Part shown: positions 41,401 to 49,672 of the stretch, in pieces
How positions within the stretch are numbered: the first letter of the stretch is position 1
How the letters are laid out: every line of letters starts with the position of its first letter
Source of the DNA: Irineochytrium annulatum
Taxonomy: Eukaryota > Chytridiomycota > Chytridiomycetes > Chytridiales > Chytridiaceae
NCBI GenBank assembly: GCA_027600665.1
Contig: JADGJL010000001.1
Location: 310,001 to 374,000 of the forward strand
Direction: 5' to 3'
DNA length: 64,000 nt
Made by a program: the position numbers and the translations under genes
Notes under the pieces: generated by a model
What the model saw: only the letters and a program-made list of their open reading frames with translations
What the model was told of the DNA's origin: nothing
Databases searched by the model: none

Positions 41401-42141
41401 TCAATCTCCCATGTCCACACCATCCAGTGGACTCTGAATACGCTGAATATTTTTCGTGCTCACATGCGTATATCGTTGTGTTGTTTGTGCACTCGTATGA
41501 CCAAGAAGCTCCTGAATATAGCACAGGTCTGTTCCATTTTCCAGCAAATGTGTAGCGAAAGAGTGCCCCAAAGCATGAATGCTGCATTTTATTACAATAC
41601 CCGCTCTTTGTCTAGCTTCTTCAAAAACCTTTTGTACACTGCGCTCCGTAAGATGTCGATCTGAAGACTGTCCCGGAAACAACCAACGATCGGTTTTATA
41701 TTCGGCGATGTACTTCTGTACAATCTCCCAAGCAAGATGGGAGAGAAGAGTTCTTCGATCCTTTTGACCTTTTCCCTGCCTTACGATAATGGTCTGACGC
41801 TCAATGTCCAGATCACTACAGCGTAGACGAACGACTTCGCCGACACGAAGCCCTGCCGAATAGGTTAGATAAAGAATTGTTTTGTGTTTGAGATTAGTCA
41901 CAGTTTTCAGCAATTGGGTGACTTCTTTTTCGGACATGACATTGGGCAACTTCTTTTGTTTTTTAGGACGTATATATTGAAACTCGGCAGGATGAAGTAA
42001 CACATGTTTACAATAGAATCGGATCGCACTAATCGTCTGATTTACACTGGAATGGGAGACTCCTCGCTCAAGCAATCTCAAACAATATGTCTGGACATGA
42101 GATGCATGAATTTCTGTATCGATCTGAGGAAGACTGGTCAC
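41401..42141 (-). pseudogene. Xer-like recombinase copy 2, catalytic part
   Basis: Homologous throughout to copy 1 at 18406-19293, ending NIQRIQSPLDGVDMGD. Box I SAGLRVGEVVRLR, Lys loop GKGQKDRR and Tyr QRYTHVS are kept, but the box II motif is HALGHSF where copy 1 has HVLRHSF, so the conserved catalytic Arg is replaced by Gly (AGG to GGG). The frame is also separated from its N-terminal domain: after LQQALKLRG the sequence jumps to KAYCNQ through a missing stretch of about 17 bases (lost YSRKTI codons). It is most likely inactive. Confidence 0.82.
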
Positions 42142-42169
42142 AAATCGTTCAATCTGATTACAGTATGCT

Positions 42170-42493
42170 TTACCCTCTCAATTTTAGAGCTTGTTGCAAC
42201 TCATCTCTTCTCCATTGTGTTTTCTCTCCATGTAACTTCCATTTTCTCAATATATCACTCTCCACCCACAGCTCCGGGGAAATCTCTACATCTCGCGCAT
42301 CAAAGTGCTTTGTAAACTCCTGAAGAGATGTGTCTGAATAGGGGATGACCCAACGTTTCGTGTCAGGCTCCCACCTTCTTCCTGTTACCTGACGAATGCG
42401 CTGGATATGCACCGTATTATACGGAATTTGCACATACAACGTATCATCAGAACCTTTGGTTAAAATGATGGTGTTTTCTGCTTTATCTTTCAT
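42170..42493 (-). pseudogene. recombinase copy 2, N-terminal domain and linker
   Basis: The frame encodes the same N-terminal domain as copy 1 (HIQRIRQVTGRRWEPDTKRW; SLQEFTKHFDARDVEI), then a linker of about 35 residues (ESDILRKWKLHGEKTQWRRD) that copy 1 lacks, then LQQALKLRG and a premature TAA caused by the 17-base loss. Copies 1 and 2 together imply an ancestral recombinase of roughly 370-390 residues. The start is placed at the ATG at 42493. Confidence 0.72.
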
Positions 42494-42554
42494 AAAAACT
42501 CTCACTTCAGCTTAATTGGATTTATGAGTTCTATAAAATTAAAAAAATAAAAAA

Positions 42555-42609
42555 GGAAGATCATCTTCATCCCGTAAGGGAATCTAGTGATCTTCCGATG
42601 CTTTCGGAA
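42555..42609 (-). promoter_or_regulatory. recombinase leader with overlapping hairpins (copy 2)
   Basis: The 9-bp stem GGAAGATCA / TGATCTTCC (42555-42563 with 42588-42596) and the adjacent TTCCGA / TCGGAA stem (42593-42609) share the bases TTCC. On the minus strand a long T-rich tract follows, then the recombinase start. Differences from copy 1 keep stem pairing (A-T pairs here where copy 1 has G-C). Confidence 0.6.
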
Positions 42610-42624
42610 ATATGGTCGCTGCAC

Positions 42625-44667
42625 CTACATGGCAGCGGCTTCTTCTCCCAGCGGCAGCATGTAATACTGCGCCTGCTGCCCTTCGTGCTGCTGGTACACA
42701 ACGACCAGCAGCGTCCGGCCTTTCGCGGCAAGCGGGCTGGCGCCAGCTAGCACACGCTCAAGCCGGAACGGAAGCAAATCCAGTACGGTGTGCTTCTGCA
42801 GTTCCTTTTCGCCGAGACCAAGGTCGGCGAAAGCCCGGGCACCCATGACCGTCTGTGCGGTCATGGCCGAGGTCATCGGCAACGCACGCGAAGCGTTGCC
42901 GTCTTCCCCGTCCGCCGCTCCATCCGCGGCGGACCCTGTTGCGTCGCCCGAAGTGAGCGACGCTGCACCCCCGGCATCGCTGCCGATCACACCCGCCGCA
43001 TCTGCGGCAGAGTCTTCTCCGGCAGCAGCCGAACTTGCCACAGCGGCACTCGGACCCGTGCCGCTACTTTCCAGCCATGCCGTGCCAGCGGCACCGGCAA
43101 CACGTGGCAGACGAACGTCTTCCGGACGTTCAGCCAACGTTTTCATATAACCCGCCCACTGGTCTTTCTGGAGCGGATCTTCCCACCAGATTTTGCGTGG
43201 TTTGTACTTGTGGCCGAGGAAATAGTCCAGCTTCATCAGGCCAAGCACGACATCCATATGCGGCGTGTTCCGCGACTCCAGGAAGCTGTGCAGACGCGTG
43301 AACAGATCCTCCAGCTGGTGACCGATCTTCTGCCAACCCTGCCCCTCCCAGTAATCCCCGAATGCCTGAAAGAAATCAAACGGCGAATTGAACTCCTGCT
43401 CCATCAGATACTTCAGCGTGTGATCCATCCGGTGTGCGTTCCAGTATTTCTCCAATACATCCTCCAGCCGCTTCAAGCGCACGATGTCGCTAAACGGCAG
43501 CACATCACTACCCAGAATCTCATACGGCGCGTGATCCATATACGTATAGTTGTACTTCTCCGCATCCAGACGCAGACCCGTACCACGCAGCATTTTGAGG
43601 AATCCGAGCTGAAGCTCTTCCGGCCCCAGGGCAAATACATCGTTAAACGTCTTGCGGAACGTATTGTAATCTTCCTCTGGCAGTCCGGCGATGAGATCCA
43701 GATGCTGGTCGATCTTGCCACTGGCTTTGACTTTGTTGACGGTCCGGCTCAGCTTGGTAAAGTTCTGGCGGCGTTTCACCAGTTCATTCGTCGGATCATT
43801 CGTGGATTGAACCCCGATCTCGAAGCGGAATGTGCCCGGCGGCGCATTCTCTGCCAGATAATCCAGTACCTCGGGACGCATAATGTCTGCCGTAATTTCA
43901 AACTGGAACACCGTCCCCTGATGATTCTCGATCAGGAATTTGAACATTTCGAGCGCATAATCCCGCTTGATGTTAAACGTCCGATCCACAAACTTGATCA
44001 GCTTCGCACCCTTCTCAATCAGGTACAGAATATCCGACTTCGTCCGCTCAATATCGTAATACCGCACGCCGACCTCAATACTGGACAGACAGAACTGACA
44101 ACTGAACGGACAGCCCCGGCTGGTCTCAAAATAAACCACACGTTTCCCGAGGTCGGGAATATCCTCTTCAAATCGGTGCGGTGACGGCAGATCGTTCAGA
44201 TCCGCTTTCGGGCGTCCTGGCATGAGAATAACCTCTTCCCCTTTGCGATACGCCAGTCCATAGACAAAGTGGAACTTCTTGCTTCCTTCCAGCTCCATCA
44301 ACAGCTGATGCAGCGTCTCTTCCCCTTCACCCATCACGATGAAATCGACATTGGGAATTCGGTTCATCCAATATTCCGTGTCGTAGGACACTTCCGGCCC
44401 GCCCAGCAAAATTTTCACGTCAGGCATAACCTTTTTCAGATTATCAATGACCTTAATCGTCTCTTCAATGTTCCAGATGTAACACGAGAACCCAATCACG
44501 TCCGCGCCGCGCTGGTATAGATCAGACACAATGTTCATGACTGGATCTTTGATCGTATACTCCGCCAGATCAATATCAAAATCCTTCTCACTGTACGCCT
44601 TCAGACAACGCAAGGCCAAGGAGGTATGGATGTATTTTGCATTTAATGTAGAAAGAATAACCTTCAT
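42625..44667 (-). CDS. B12-binding-domain radical SAM protein
   Basis: 680 residues. N-terminal cobalamin-binding-like domain (MKVILSTLNAKYIHTSLALRCL; ADVIGFSCYIWNIEETIKVID), then the radical SAM core with the 4Fe-4S motif CPFSCQFC (about 185) and GVQSTNDPTNELVKRRQN. A DUF4080-like region follows. Between about residues 560 and 625 there is an Ala/Gly/Ser/Asp-rich low-complexity insertion (SSAAAGEDSAADAAGVIG). Such enzymes modify unknown substrates by radical chemistry. It is preceded by AAAGG and is a single gene. GC is clearly higher at its 3' end. Confidence 0.92.
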   Translation of the reverse strand: MKVILSTLNAKYIHTSLALRCLKAYSEKDFDIDLAEYTIKDPVMNIVSDLYQRGADVIGFSCYIWNIEETIKVIDNLKKVMPDVKILLGGPEVSYDTEYWMNRIPNVDFIVMGEGEETLHQLLMELEGSKKFHFVYGLAYRKGEEVILMPGRPKADLNDLPSPHRFEEDIPDLGKRVVYFETSRGCPFSCQFCLSSIEVGVRYYDIERTKSDILYLIEKGAKLIKFVDRTFNIKRDYALEMFKFLIENHQGTVFQFEITADIMRPEVLDYLAENAPPGTFRFEIGVQSTNDPTNELVKRRQNFTKLSRTVNKVKASGKIDQHLDLIAGLPEEDYNTFRKTFNDVFALGPEELQLGFLKMLRGTGLRLDAEKYNYTYMDHAPYEILGSDVLPFSDIVRLKRLEDVLEKYWNAHRMDHTLKYLMEQEFNSPFDFFQAFGDYWEGQGWQKIGHQLEDLFTRLHSFLESRNTPHMDVVLGLMKLDYFLGHKYKPRKIWWEDPLQKDQWAGYMKTLAERPEDVRLPRVAGAAGTAWLESSGTGPSAAVASSAAAGEDSAADAAGVIGSDAGGAASLTSGDATGSAADGAADGEDGNASRALPMTSAMTAQTVMGARAFADLGLGEKELQKHTVLDLLPFRLERVLAGASPLAAKGRTLLVVVYQQHEGQQAQYYMLPLGEEAAAM

Positions 44668-44808
44668 GGTTCACAACCTTTGCCTGGACACCCAGACCAT
44701 ATTTTTTTGGTAAAAGTAAAGCTGCACAGCCATCCTGCCCCGGATGCTGTTCATGCAAACCTCTTTTGAACTAGCCATTCCAATGTCTCATGGACATTTT
44801 CTACTTTT

Positions 44809-44961
44809 GTCTTTCAAAGAGTGGACACTCTTTTCAAAAAGACATATACACCTCGCCAAACCAAAAACACAACATACAGTGCGCAACCAAATAAACAAAA
44901 CCACATATTGTACATGCTACTTTCAGACATCCCTAACGCCAATGTCCACCCTTTGAAAGAC
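44809..44961. repeat. 153-bp element with 19-bp terminal inverted repeats
   Basis: GTCTTTCAAAGAGTGGACA (44809-44827) and the inverse of GTCTTTCAAAGGGTGGACA (44943-44961) differ at one base. The left end also folds on itself (AAAGAGTG-GA-CACTCTTT). The interior is strongly strand-biased, rich in A and C on the plus strand and almost free of G. It has no coding capacity. It looks like a MITE-type unit. The rest of the gap 44668-45192 shows nothing I can name. Confidence 0.55.
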
Positions 44962-45192
44962 AATTCACCTTAATTTGTCCACAATACAGAGACACACTCT
45001 AGTCCAATTCCATTTCAAACTTAATTGCGCTCCGGCTTTCGACAGGTTTGAAGATATCCTCTGAATAGACATATAGCATCTCTACAATCCTTTAAGCTTT
45101 ACGCACATGAGCCTCAAAGACCTGAAAGCGCGAATGTAACCACAATTCACACTTCATCCCAACTTGCTCATATCTGATTATACCTTTGCATA

Positions 45193-47073
45193 CTACTCAA
45201 ACTCGTAAAATGCATCATCATCCGTATCCACTTCTTCACCCGATTGCTTCTGGAAAAACTCCAGGAACGGCAGTCCGTACTTGCGATACTTGACCTCACC
45301 GACCCCTTTGATATCCAGCATGTCACGTTCCGTCTGTGGACATACCACACTCATCTCGCGCAGGGTCGCGTCATTGAAAATAATGTACGATGGTACATGC
45401 TCTTTCGCCGCCAGATCACGCCGGATCAGACGAAGTTGTTCAAATACCGTCTCGTTAACCGCAGATGGCATCGCATCGCGTCCACGACGTCCACCATAAT
45501 TCGTACCCGAAGCCGTCGCCGCTGTCTTGCGCACGACACGTTGCATTACTTCACGCTGACCTTTGAGCACTTCCACCGCAAGTGGCTGCAAACGAACGAC
45601 CGGATACTGCCCCTCGGACAGCATCAGATATCCTTCGGATACCATCACGTTGATGATCTCCGATATCTCGCGCTCTGTGCGATTTCCCATCACACCATAG
45701 GTTGGCAGGGAATCGAAGCCATAATCAAGCACCTTTTTGGCACGGGAGCCTTTGAGCACCGAAGCGACCAGCGATACACCATACCGTTCACGCATGCGGT
45801 GAATGCAGCTGAATATTTTCTGAGCATCAATCGTCATGTCTACCAGCTCACGGTCGTCCGTACAGGAACTGCAAATACCGCAAGGTGTATCGTCATGCAC
45901 CTCACCGAAATAATCCAGCTGCGCACTGCGCAGACAACGCGTCGTGTAACAGTAATCCACCATCTGTTGCAGCTTCCGGTAATCGTTCTGTTTACGGTCG
46001 CCTTCCATCGGATTCTGCTCAATCAGGAACTTCTGGGTGATAATGTCCTGTGCCCCAAATAGCAGAATACACTGACTGGGCTCTCCGTCCCGGCCTGCAC
46101 GTCCGGCTTCCTGTACATATGCCTCCATGTTCTTCGGCATGCTGTTATGAATTACGTAACGCACGTTCGATTTATCAATCCCCATCCCGAACGCATTCGT
46201 TGCCACCATCACTCGGATATCATCGTACAAAAAAGCTTCCTGGCTCTGGGCCCGTTCATCATCCGTCATGCCGGCATGGTAGCGTCCAGCTGGCAATCCC
46301 GCCTGCAACAAACGCTGATGCAGATCATCCACGTCCTTACGGGTCGCGGCATATACAATTCCAGGCTCGCTGGCATGCTCGCGCGCATAATTCAGGACAA
46401 AGTCCTTCTTGCTCTCGCCGCGAAGCACGCTAAACGCCAGATTATCCCGCCCAAGTCCGGTCACATACGTCTGCGGGTCCTGCAAACGCAGCAGCCGCAG
46501 AATATCGCCCATGACCTCGGGCGTCGCTGTTGCCGTGAAGGCCGCAACCACCGGCCGCTCCGGCAAACTGTCCACAAACGGCGCTACCGCCAGGTAGCTT
46601 GTCCGAAAATCATGCCCCCACTGTGACACACAGTGGGCCTCATCCACAGCAACGCACGAGATCGGCAAATAGCCCATCTCCTCGCGGAACCAATCCAGCT
46701 CCAGTCGCTCAGGCGCGACATAGAGCAACTTCAGCTCACCGCGTTGCGCCGCGCGGATACGATCATTCACTTCTTTGCCGCTAAGTGTACTATTAATATA
46801 CGCGGCAGCAATTCCGGCGGTCGTCAACGCATCGACCTGGTCCTTCATTAATGAGATCAACGGGGAGACAACAAGCGTCAGACCCGAATATAACAGAGCG
46901 GGGATCTGATAACAGATCGACTTACCGCCCCCGGTTGGCATAATGCCGAGCGTATCTTCACGTTCGAGCAGGCTGGCTACAATCTTTTTCTGTCCCTCAC
47001 GAAAGTCGGGGTAGCCATAATATTTTTGCAGGAGACCCTGCGCTTCTTCAATAGTAGGTGTTTGCACACTCAT
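45193..47073 (-). CDS. recQ: RecQ-family ATP-dependent DNA helicase
   Basis: 626 residues. Helicase motifs: [18 protein letters not shown] (Walker A), [17 protein letters not shown] (DEAH box), [23 protein letters not shown] (motif VI). Then the zinc-binding RecQ-Ct cysteines ([19 protein letters not shown]), a winged helix and a C-terminal HRDC domain ([23 protein letters not shown]). It unwinds recombination and replication intermediates in a 3'-5' direction. AAGGAG precedes the ATG. Bacilli often carry two RecQ paralogues (RecQ and RecS), so the exact symbol is not certain. Confidence 0.93.
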   Translation of the reverse strand: MSVQTPTIEEAQGLLQKYYGYPDFREGQKKIVASLLEREDTLGIMPTGGGKSICYQIPALLYSGLTLVVSPLISLMKDQVDALTTAGIAAAYINSTLSGKEVNDRIRAAQRGELKLLYVAPERLELDWFREEMGYLPISCVAVDEAHCVSQWGHDFRTSYLAVAPFVDSLPERPVVAAFTATATPEVMGDILRLLRLQDPQTYVTGLGRDNLAFSVLRGESKKDFVLNYAREHASEPGIVYAATRKDVDDLHQRLLQAGLPAGRYHAGMTDDERAQSQEAFLYDDIRVMVATNAFGMGIDKSNVRYVIHNSMPKNMEAYVQEAGRAGRDGEPSQCILLFGAQDIITQKFLIEQNPMEGDRKQNDYRKLQQMVDYCYTTRCLRSAQLDYFGEVHDDTPCGICSSCTDDRELVDMTIDAQKIFSCIHRMRERYGVSLVASVLKGSRAKKVLDYGFDSLPTYGVMGNRTEREISEIINVMVSEGYLMLSEGQYPVVRLQPLAVEVLKGQREVMQRVVRKTAATASGTNYGGRRGRDAMPSAVNETVFEQLRLIRRDLAAKEHVPSYIIFNDATLREMSVVCPQTERDMLDIKGVGEVKYRKYGLPFLEFFQKQSGEEVDTDDDAFYEFE

Positions 47074-47362
47074 GTAAAGACTCCTTACTTATCACCGGTG
47101 TTCTTCCACCAGCTTGGTCCGATCCGATTCTGACATCCGAAAGCGGCTCATATACCGCATCCTTGACAACAAAATGGCGTTCTCATGACTTGTCCGTCAA
47201 GCAAACGCCGCTCCCTTTAGTTTAACGGCCCAGCCCCGAATGAGCAACCGCGTTTTACTGTAAAACGATCTTTTGCAAATGGGTGACAGTGTTGTATAAC
47301 CTGAATGATAGGAAAGATCGCAAGTAGATTCAGATGTGATTGAACATTCCAGGAAAAATCAA

Positions 47363-47401
47363 AAACAATCGCATGCCTTTTTGGGGACAAAACGATTGTT
47401 T
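47363..47401 (-). terminator. intrinsic terminator
   Basis: 9-bp stem AAACAATCG / CGATTGTTT with a 21-base loop, followed on the minus strand by TTTTTGATTTTTCC. It ends transcription from the ABC exporter operon and the Rpn remnant. The rest of 47074-47362 shows no gene. Confidence 0.7.
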
Positions 47402-47417
47402 GTTTAAAGTGCGTTTG

Positions 47418-47697
47418 CTAATCTTTTAGCGCCTCAATTTCAGACTTAGTTAGACCACTTGTTTTGGCAATAACTGAAACTTCAATCCCAACTGAGAGCA
47501 TGTTTTTTGCAATTTCAATCGCCTTTCTTTTTTCGCCTACAACTAATCCTTTTTCCATTCCCTTTTCCGTAGCCCACTCAATCATGGATGCTTCGTCATG
47601 CAATTACTTCTGACACTCTTCATACAAACGACGTGCTTCACGATCCTGACTCAAGAACTCCAGCGTATCCATTGCCTTCTTAACCCCAGATTCATTC
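47418..47697 (-). pseudogene. remnant of an Rpn/PD-(D/E)XK family gene
   Basis: The minus strand encodes MNESGVKKAMDTLEFLSQDREARRLYEE and, after an in-frame TAA, LHDEASMIEWATEKGMEKG...KNMLSVGIEVSVIAKTSGLTKSEIEALKD. This is the C-terminal portion of the Rpn (recombination-promoting nuclease, formerly 'transposase_31') family, including the typical MEKG...IA...L..G.......TGL....I..L tail. The nuclease domain is missing and one stop interrupts the rest. The first ATG overlaps the ABC exporter stop codon. Confidence 0.72.
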
Positions 47698-49672
47698 ATG
47701 TTGTATCACCGCCTCTTGCATTCATCCGATAATACAATCCTTTCCTCTGCATTAACTGTTCATGCGTCCCATCCTCGGCGATTCGGCCATGCTCCATCAC
47801 AAGGATACGAGAACACTGACGAGCGACCTCCATACGATGTGTGACAAGCAACCCGATTCTGCCTTTCATAAAGTTCAGCAAGTGATTCATCACCTTCTGT
47901 TCTGTCTGAATATCCAGTGAGGACGTTGGTTCGTCCAGAATGTACAGATCGGATGACCTCATAAAGAGCCTGGCCAGCGACAGTCGCTGCTGTTGTCCTC
48001 CAGATATATTGGAGCCTTTCTCTTGCAACATGGCTGCGTATTGTCCTTCCTGTGCCTCAATGTATTCATGCAAACCTGCCTGCTCTGCCGCAAGCTTCAC
48101 TCTGTCCAATGTAACGTCTGAACTCAGACGGATATTGTCTTCGATCGTTCCTGTAAAAAAAGTTGGGGTCTGTGGCATATACGTCAGTCTGGATTGCTTA
48201 TCCATTTCATTATCCATCTCTATGTACTCTGCAACATGTTGATCACCCAGCAATGCGCTTCCGTTTGTTGGCTCGATCAGCCCTGCACACACTTGGCATA
48301 ATGTAGATTTTCCTGCCCCACTGGCACCAACTACCGCAACCAATTCACCAGGAACCAGACTAAGCGAAATCTGATCCAGAATTTTTCGACCACTGTCTTC
48401 ATCGGTTACCGTAACCTGTTGTAGACGTAGCATAGCCACTTCGTTCTTTTCATGTGCCCCTTTTGGTGTACTCCCCTGATCTTGGTCATACATTCCCTGT
48501 GCAACCTTCACGTCCTTAGTATTGGATGAGCCTGTCTTCTTGTGATCCCCCAACTTAAACCATGCAGAGATACGTCCAAATGCTCCCACGCTGGCTTGCA
48601 TCTGACTCCACTGGCTGGACAAGCCGAGTACTGGCCACACCACCAATTCAAAGAGCAGACTACTTGCGACAACCATGCCCGGAGACAGAGTTCCCCTAGC
48701 CGCTGACAGAGCAATAAGGAATAACGCTGCCAATTGAGCCAGACCAAACACCGCCATCGCCACATTATCCGACATACTCAGTGTCATCTGTAACTTGGCC
48801 TGAACTCGATTCAGTGATTGTTGTTGTGTTCGAAAACGAGCGAGAAACCACGGTGAAGCATCATACATCTGAATCACCGGTATCCCTTCAACATACTGCT
48901 GGATCTGTTCTTGGGACTCGCCCTCTCTGGATTCGACCTCATCGGACAGATGTACAATTCGCTGATCATACAACCTCGCCGTGAACCAGATTGCCCCTGC
49001 ACTTACTAAGGCGATCACCGCAACCCATGCATCTGCTCTGTACAAGTATCCCAGCGATAGAGCAATGATGAACACAACCGTTACCCCTTCTGCAATTGCC
49101 TCCACAACTTCTGCACCATGCTTGGTGTCTTCCTTGATGCGAAGCATTACATCCCCGGACTTCTGCCTGCGCACCCAGGAATAGGGCATGCGGTTCCACA
49201 GTTTCAACAGATCCATCGACATGTCTCGTTGCATCGACTCCTTTAGCCATACCAGTACATACCGATGCATCGCGAGCAATACGATAAACCCTGCCAGAAT
49301 GGCGATAAAGATTAACGCCGTAGCATTAAGCTTTCCTTGTCCCCCATCATGAATGGCATCCACGAAGAATCCCTGTACGAAGGCAAGTCCCCAATCAAAG
49401 ACCGCATCTGCTGCAATAAAAATAAGCAAGATCGCTACAGCTAATCCATAAGGCTTCATCCATCGAAAAATAACGGGCCATACCGTTGCCAGTGATACAG
49501 CTTCTTTTGAATCATCTGAGTCATCTGGAACATGGCTTTCGTTCATCTGATGATCAACTTCTATTTCACTATTTTCATTATTTTCATTTATCTCATTTGC
49601 TCCACTTTTCTCCTGACTGCTCTTCGTTCCAACACCATCGGCATATGCTGCATCTTCAATTTTGTTACTCAT
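47696..49672 (-). CDS. ABC exporter half-transporter, subunit 2
   Basis: 658 residues from the ATG at 49672 (GGAGGG site; the frame is open further upstream inside the previous gene). An acidic tail of about 50 residues (GANEINENNENSEIEVDHQ) precedes a six-span membrane domain. The ATPase has VVGASGAGKSTLC (Walker A), NISGGQQQRLSLAR (signature) and LYILDEPTSSLD (Walker B). It overlaps the previous gene by 8 bases, so the two subunits are made together and probably form a heterodimeric drug or peptide exporter. Substrate unknown. Confidence 0.92.
   Translation of the reverse strand: MSNKIEDAAYADGVGTKSSQEKSGANEINENNENSEIEVDHQMNESHVPDDSDDSKEAVSLATVWPVIFRWMKPYGLAVAILLIFIAADAVFDWGLAFVQGFFVDAIHDGGQGKLNATALIFIAILAGFIVLLAMHRYVLVWLKESMQRDMSMDLLKLWNRMPYSWVRRQKSGDVMLRIKEDTKHGAEVVEAIAEGVTVVFIIALSLGYLYRADAWVAVIALVSAGAIWFTARLYDQRIVHLSDEVESREGESQEQIQQYVEGIPVIQMYDASPWFLARFRTQQQSLNRVQAKLQMTLSMSDNVAMAVFGLAQLAALFLIALSAARGTLSPGMVVASSLLFELVVWPVLGLSSQWSQMQASVGAFGRISAWFKLGDHKKTGSSNTKDVKVAQGMYDQDQGSTPKGAHEKNEVAMLRLQQVTVTDEDSGRKILDQISLSLVPGELVAVVGASGAGKSTLCQVCAGLIEPTNGSALLGDQHVAEYIEMDNEMDKQSRLTYMPQTPTFFTGTIEDNIRLSSDVTLDRVKLAAEQAGLHEYIEAQEGQYAAMLQEKGSNISGGQQQRLSLARLFMRSSDLYILDEPTSSLDIQTEQKVMNHLLNFMKGRIGLLVTHRMEVARQCSRILVMEHGRIAEDGTHEQLMQRKGLYYRMNARGGDTT

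Larger units (their letters stand above)
39219..42609 (-). mobile_element. integron-like cassette array B with recombinase
   Basis: Right to left: leader hairpins (42555-42609), damaged recombinase (42505-41401), attI-like junction (41271-41400), P-loop kinase cassette, site B1, SnoaL-like cassette, site B2, histidine phosphatase cassette, site B3. All genes are on the minus strand, one per cassette. The structure repeats array A with entirely different genes, which is the best evidence that the sites, not the genes, define the element. Confidence 0.72.

Noticed and set aside
42790..44184. 464-codon plus-strand frame opposite the radical SAM gene
   Set aside because: Antisense shadow in a GC-rich gene. 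Composition is Arg/His-rich without domains.
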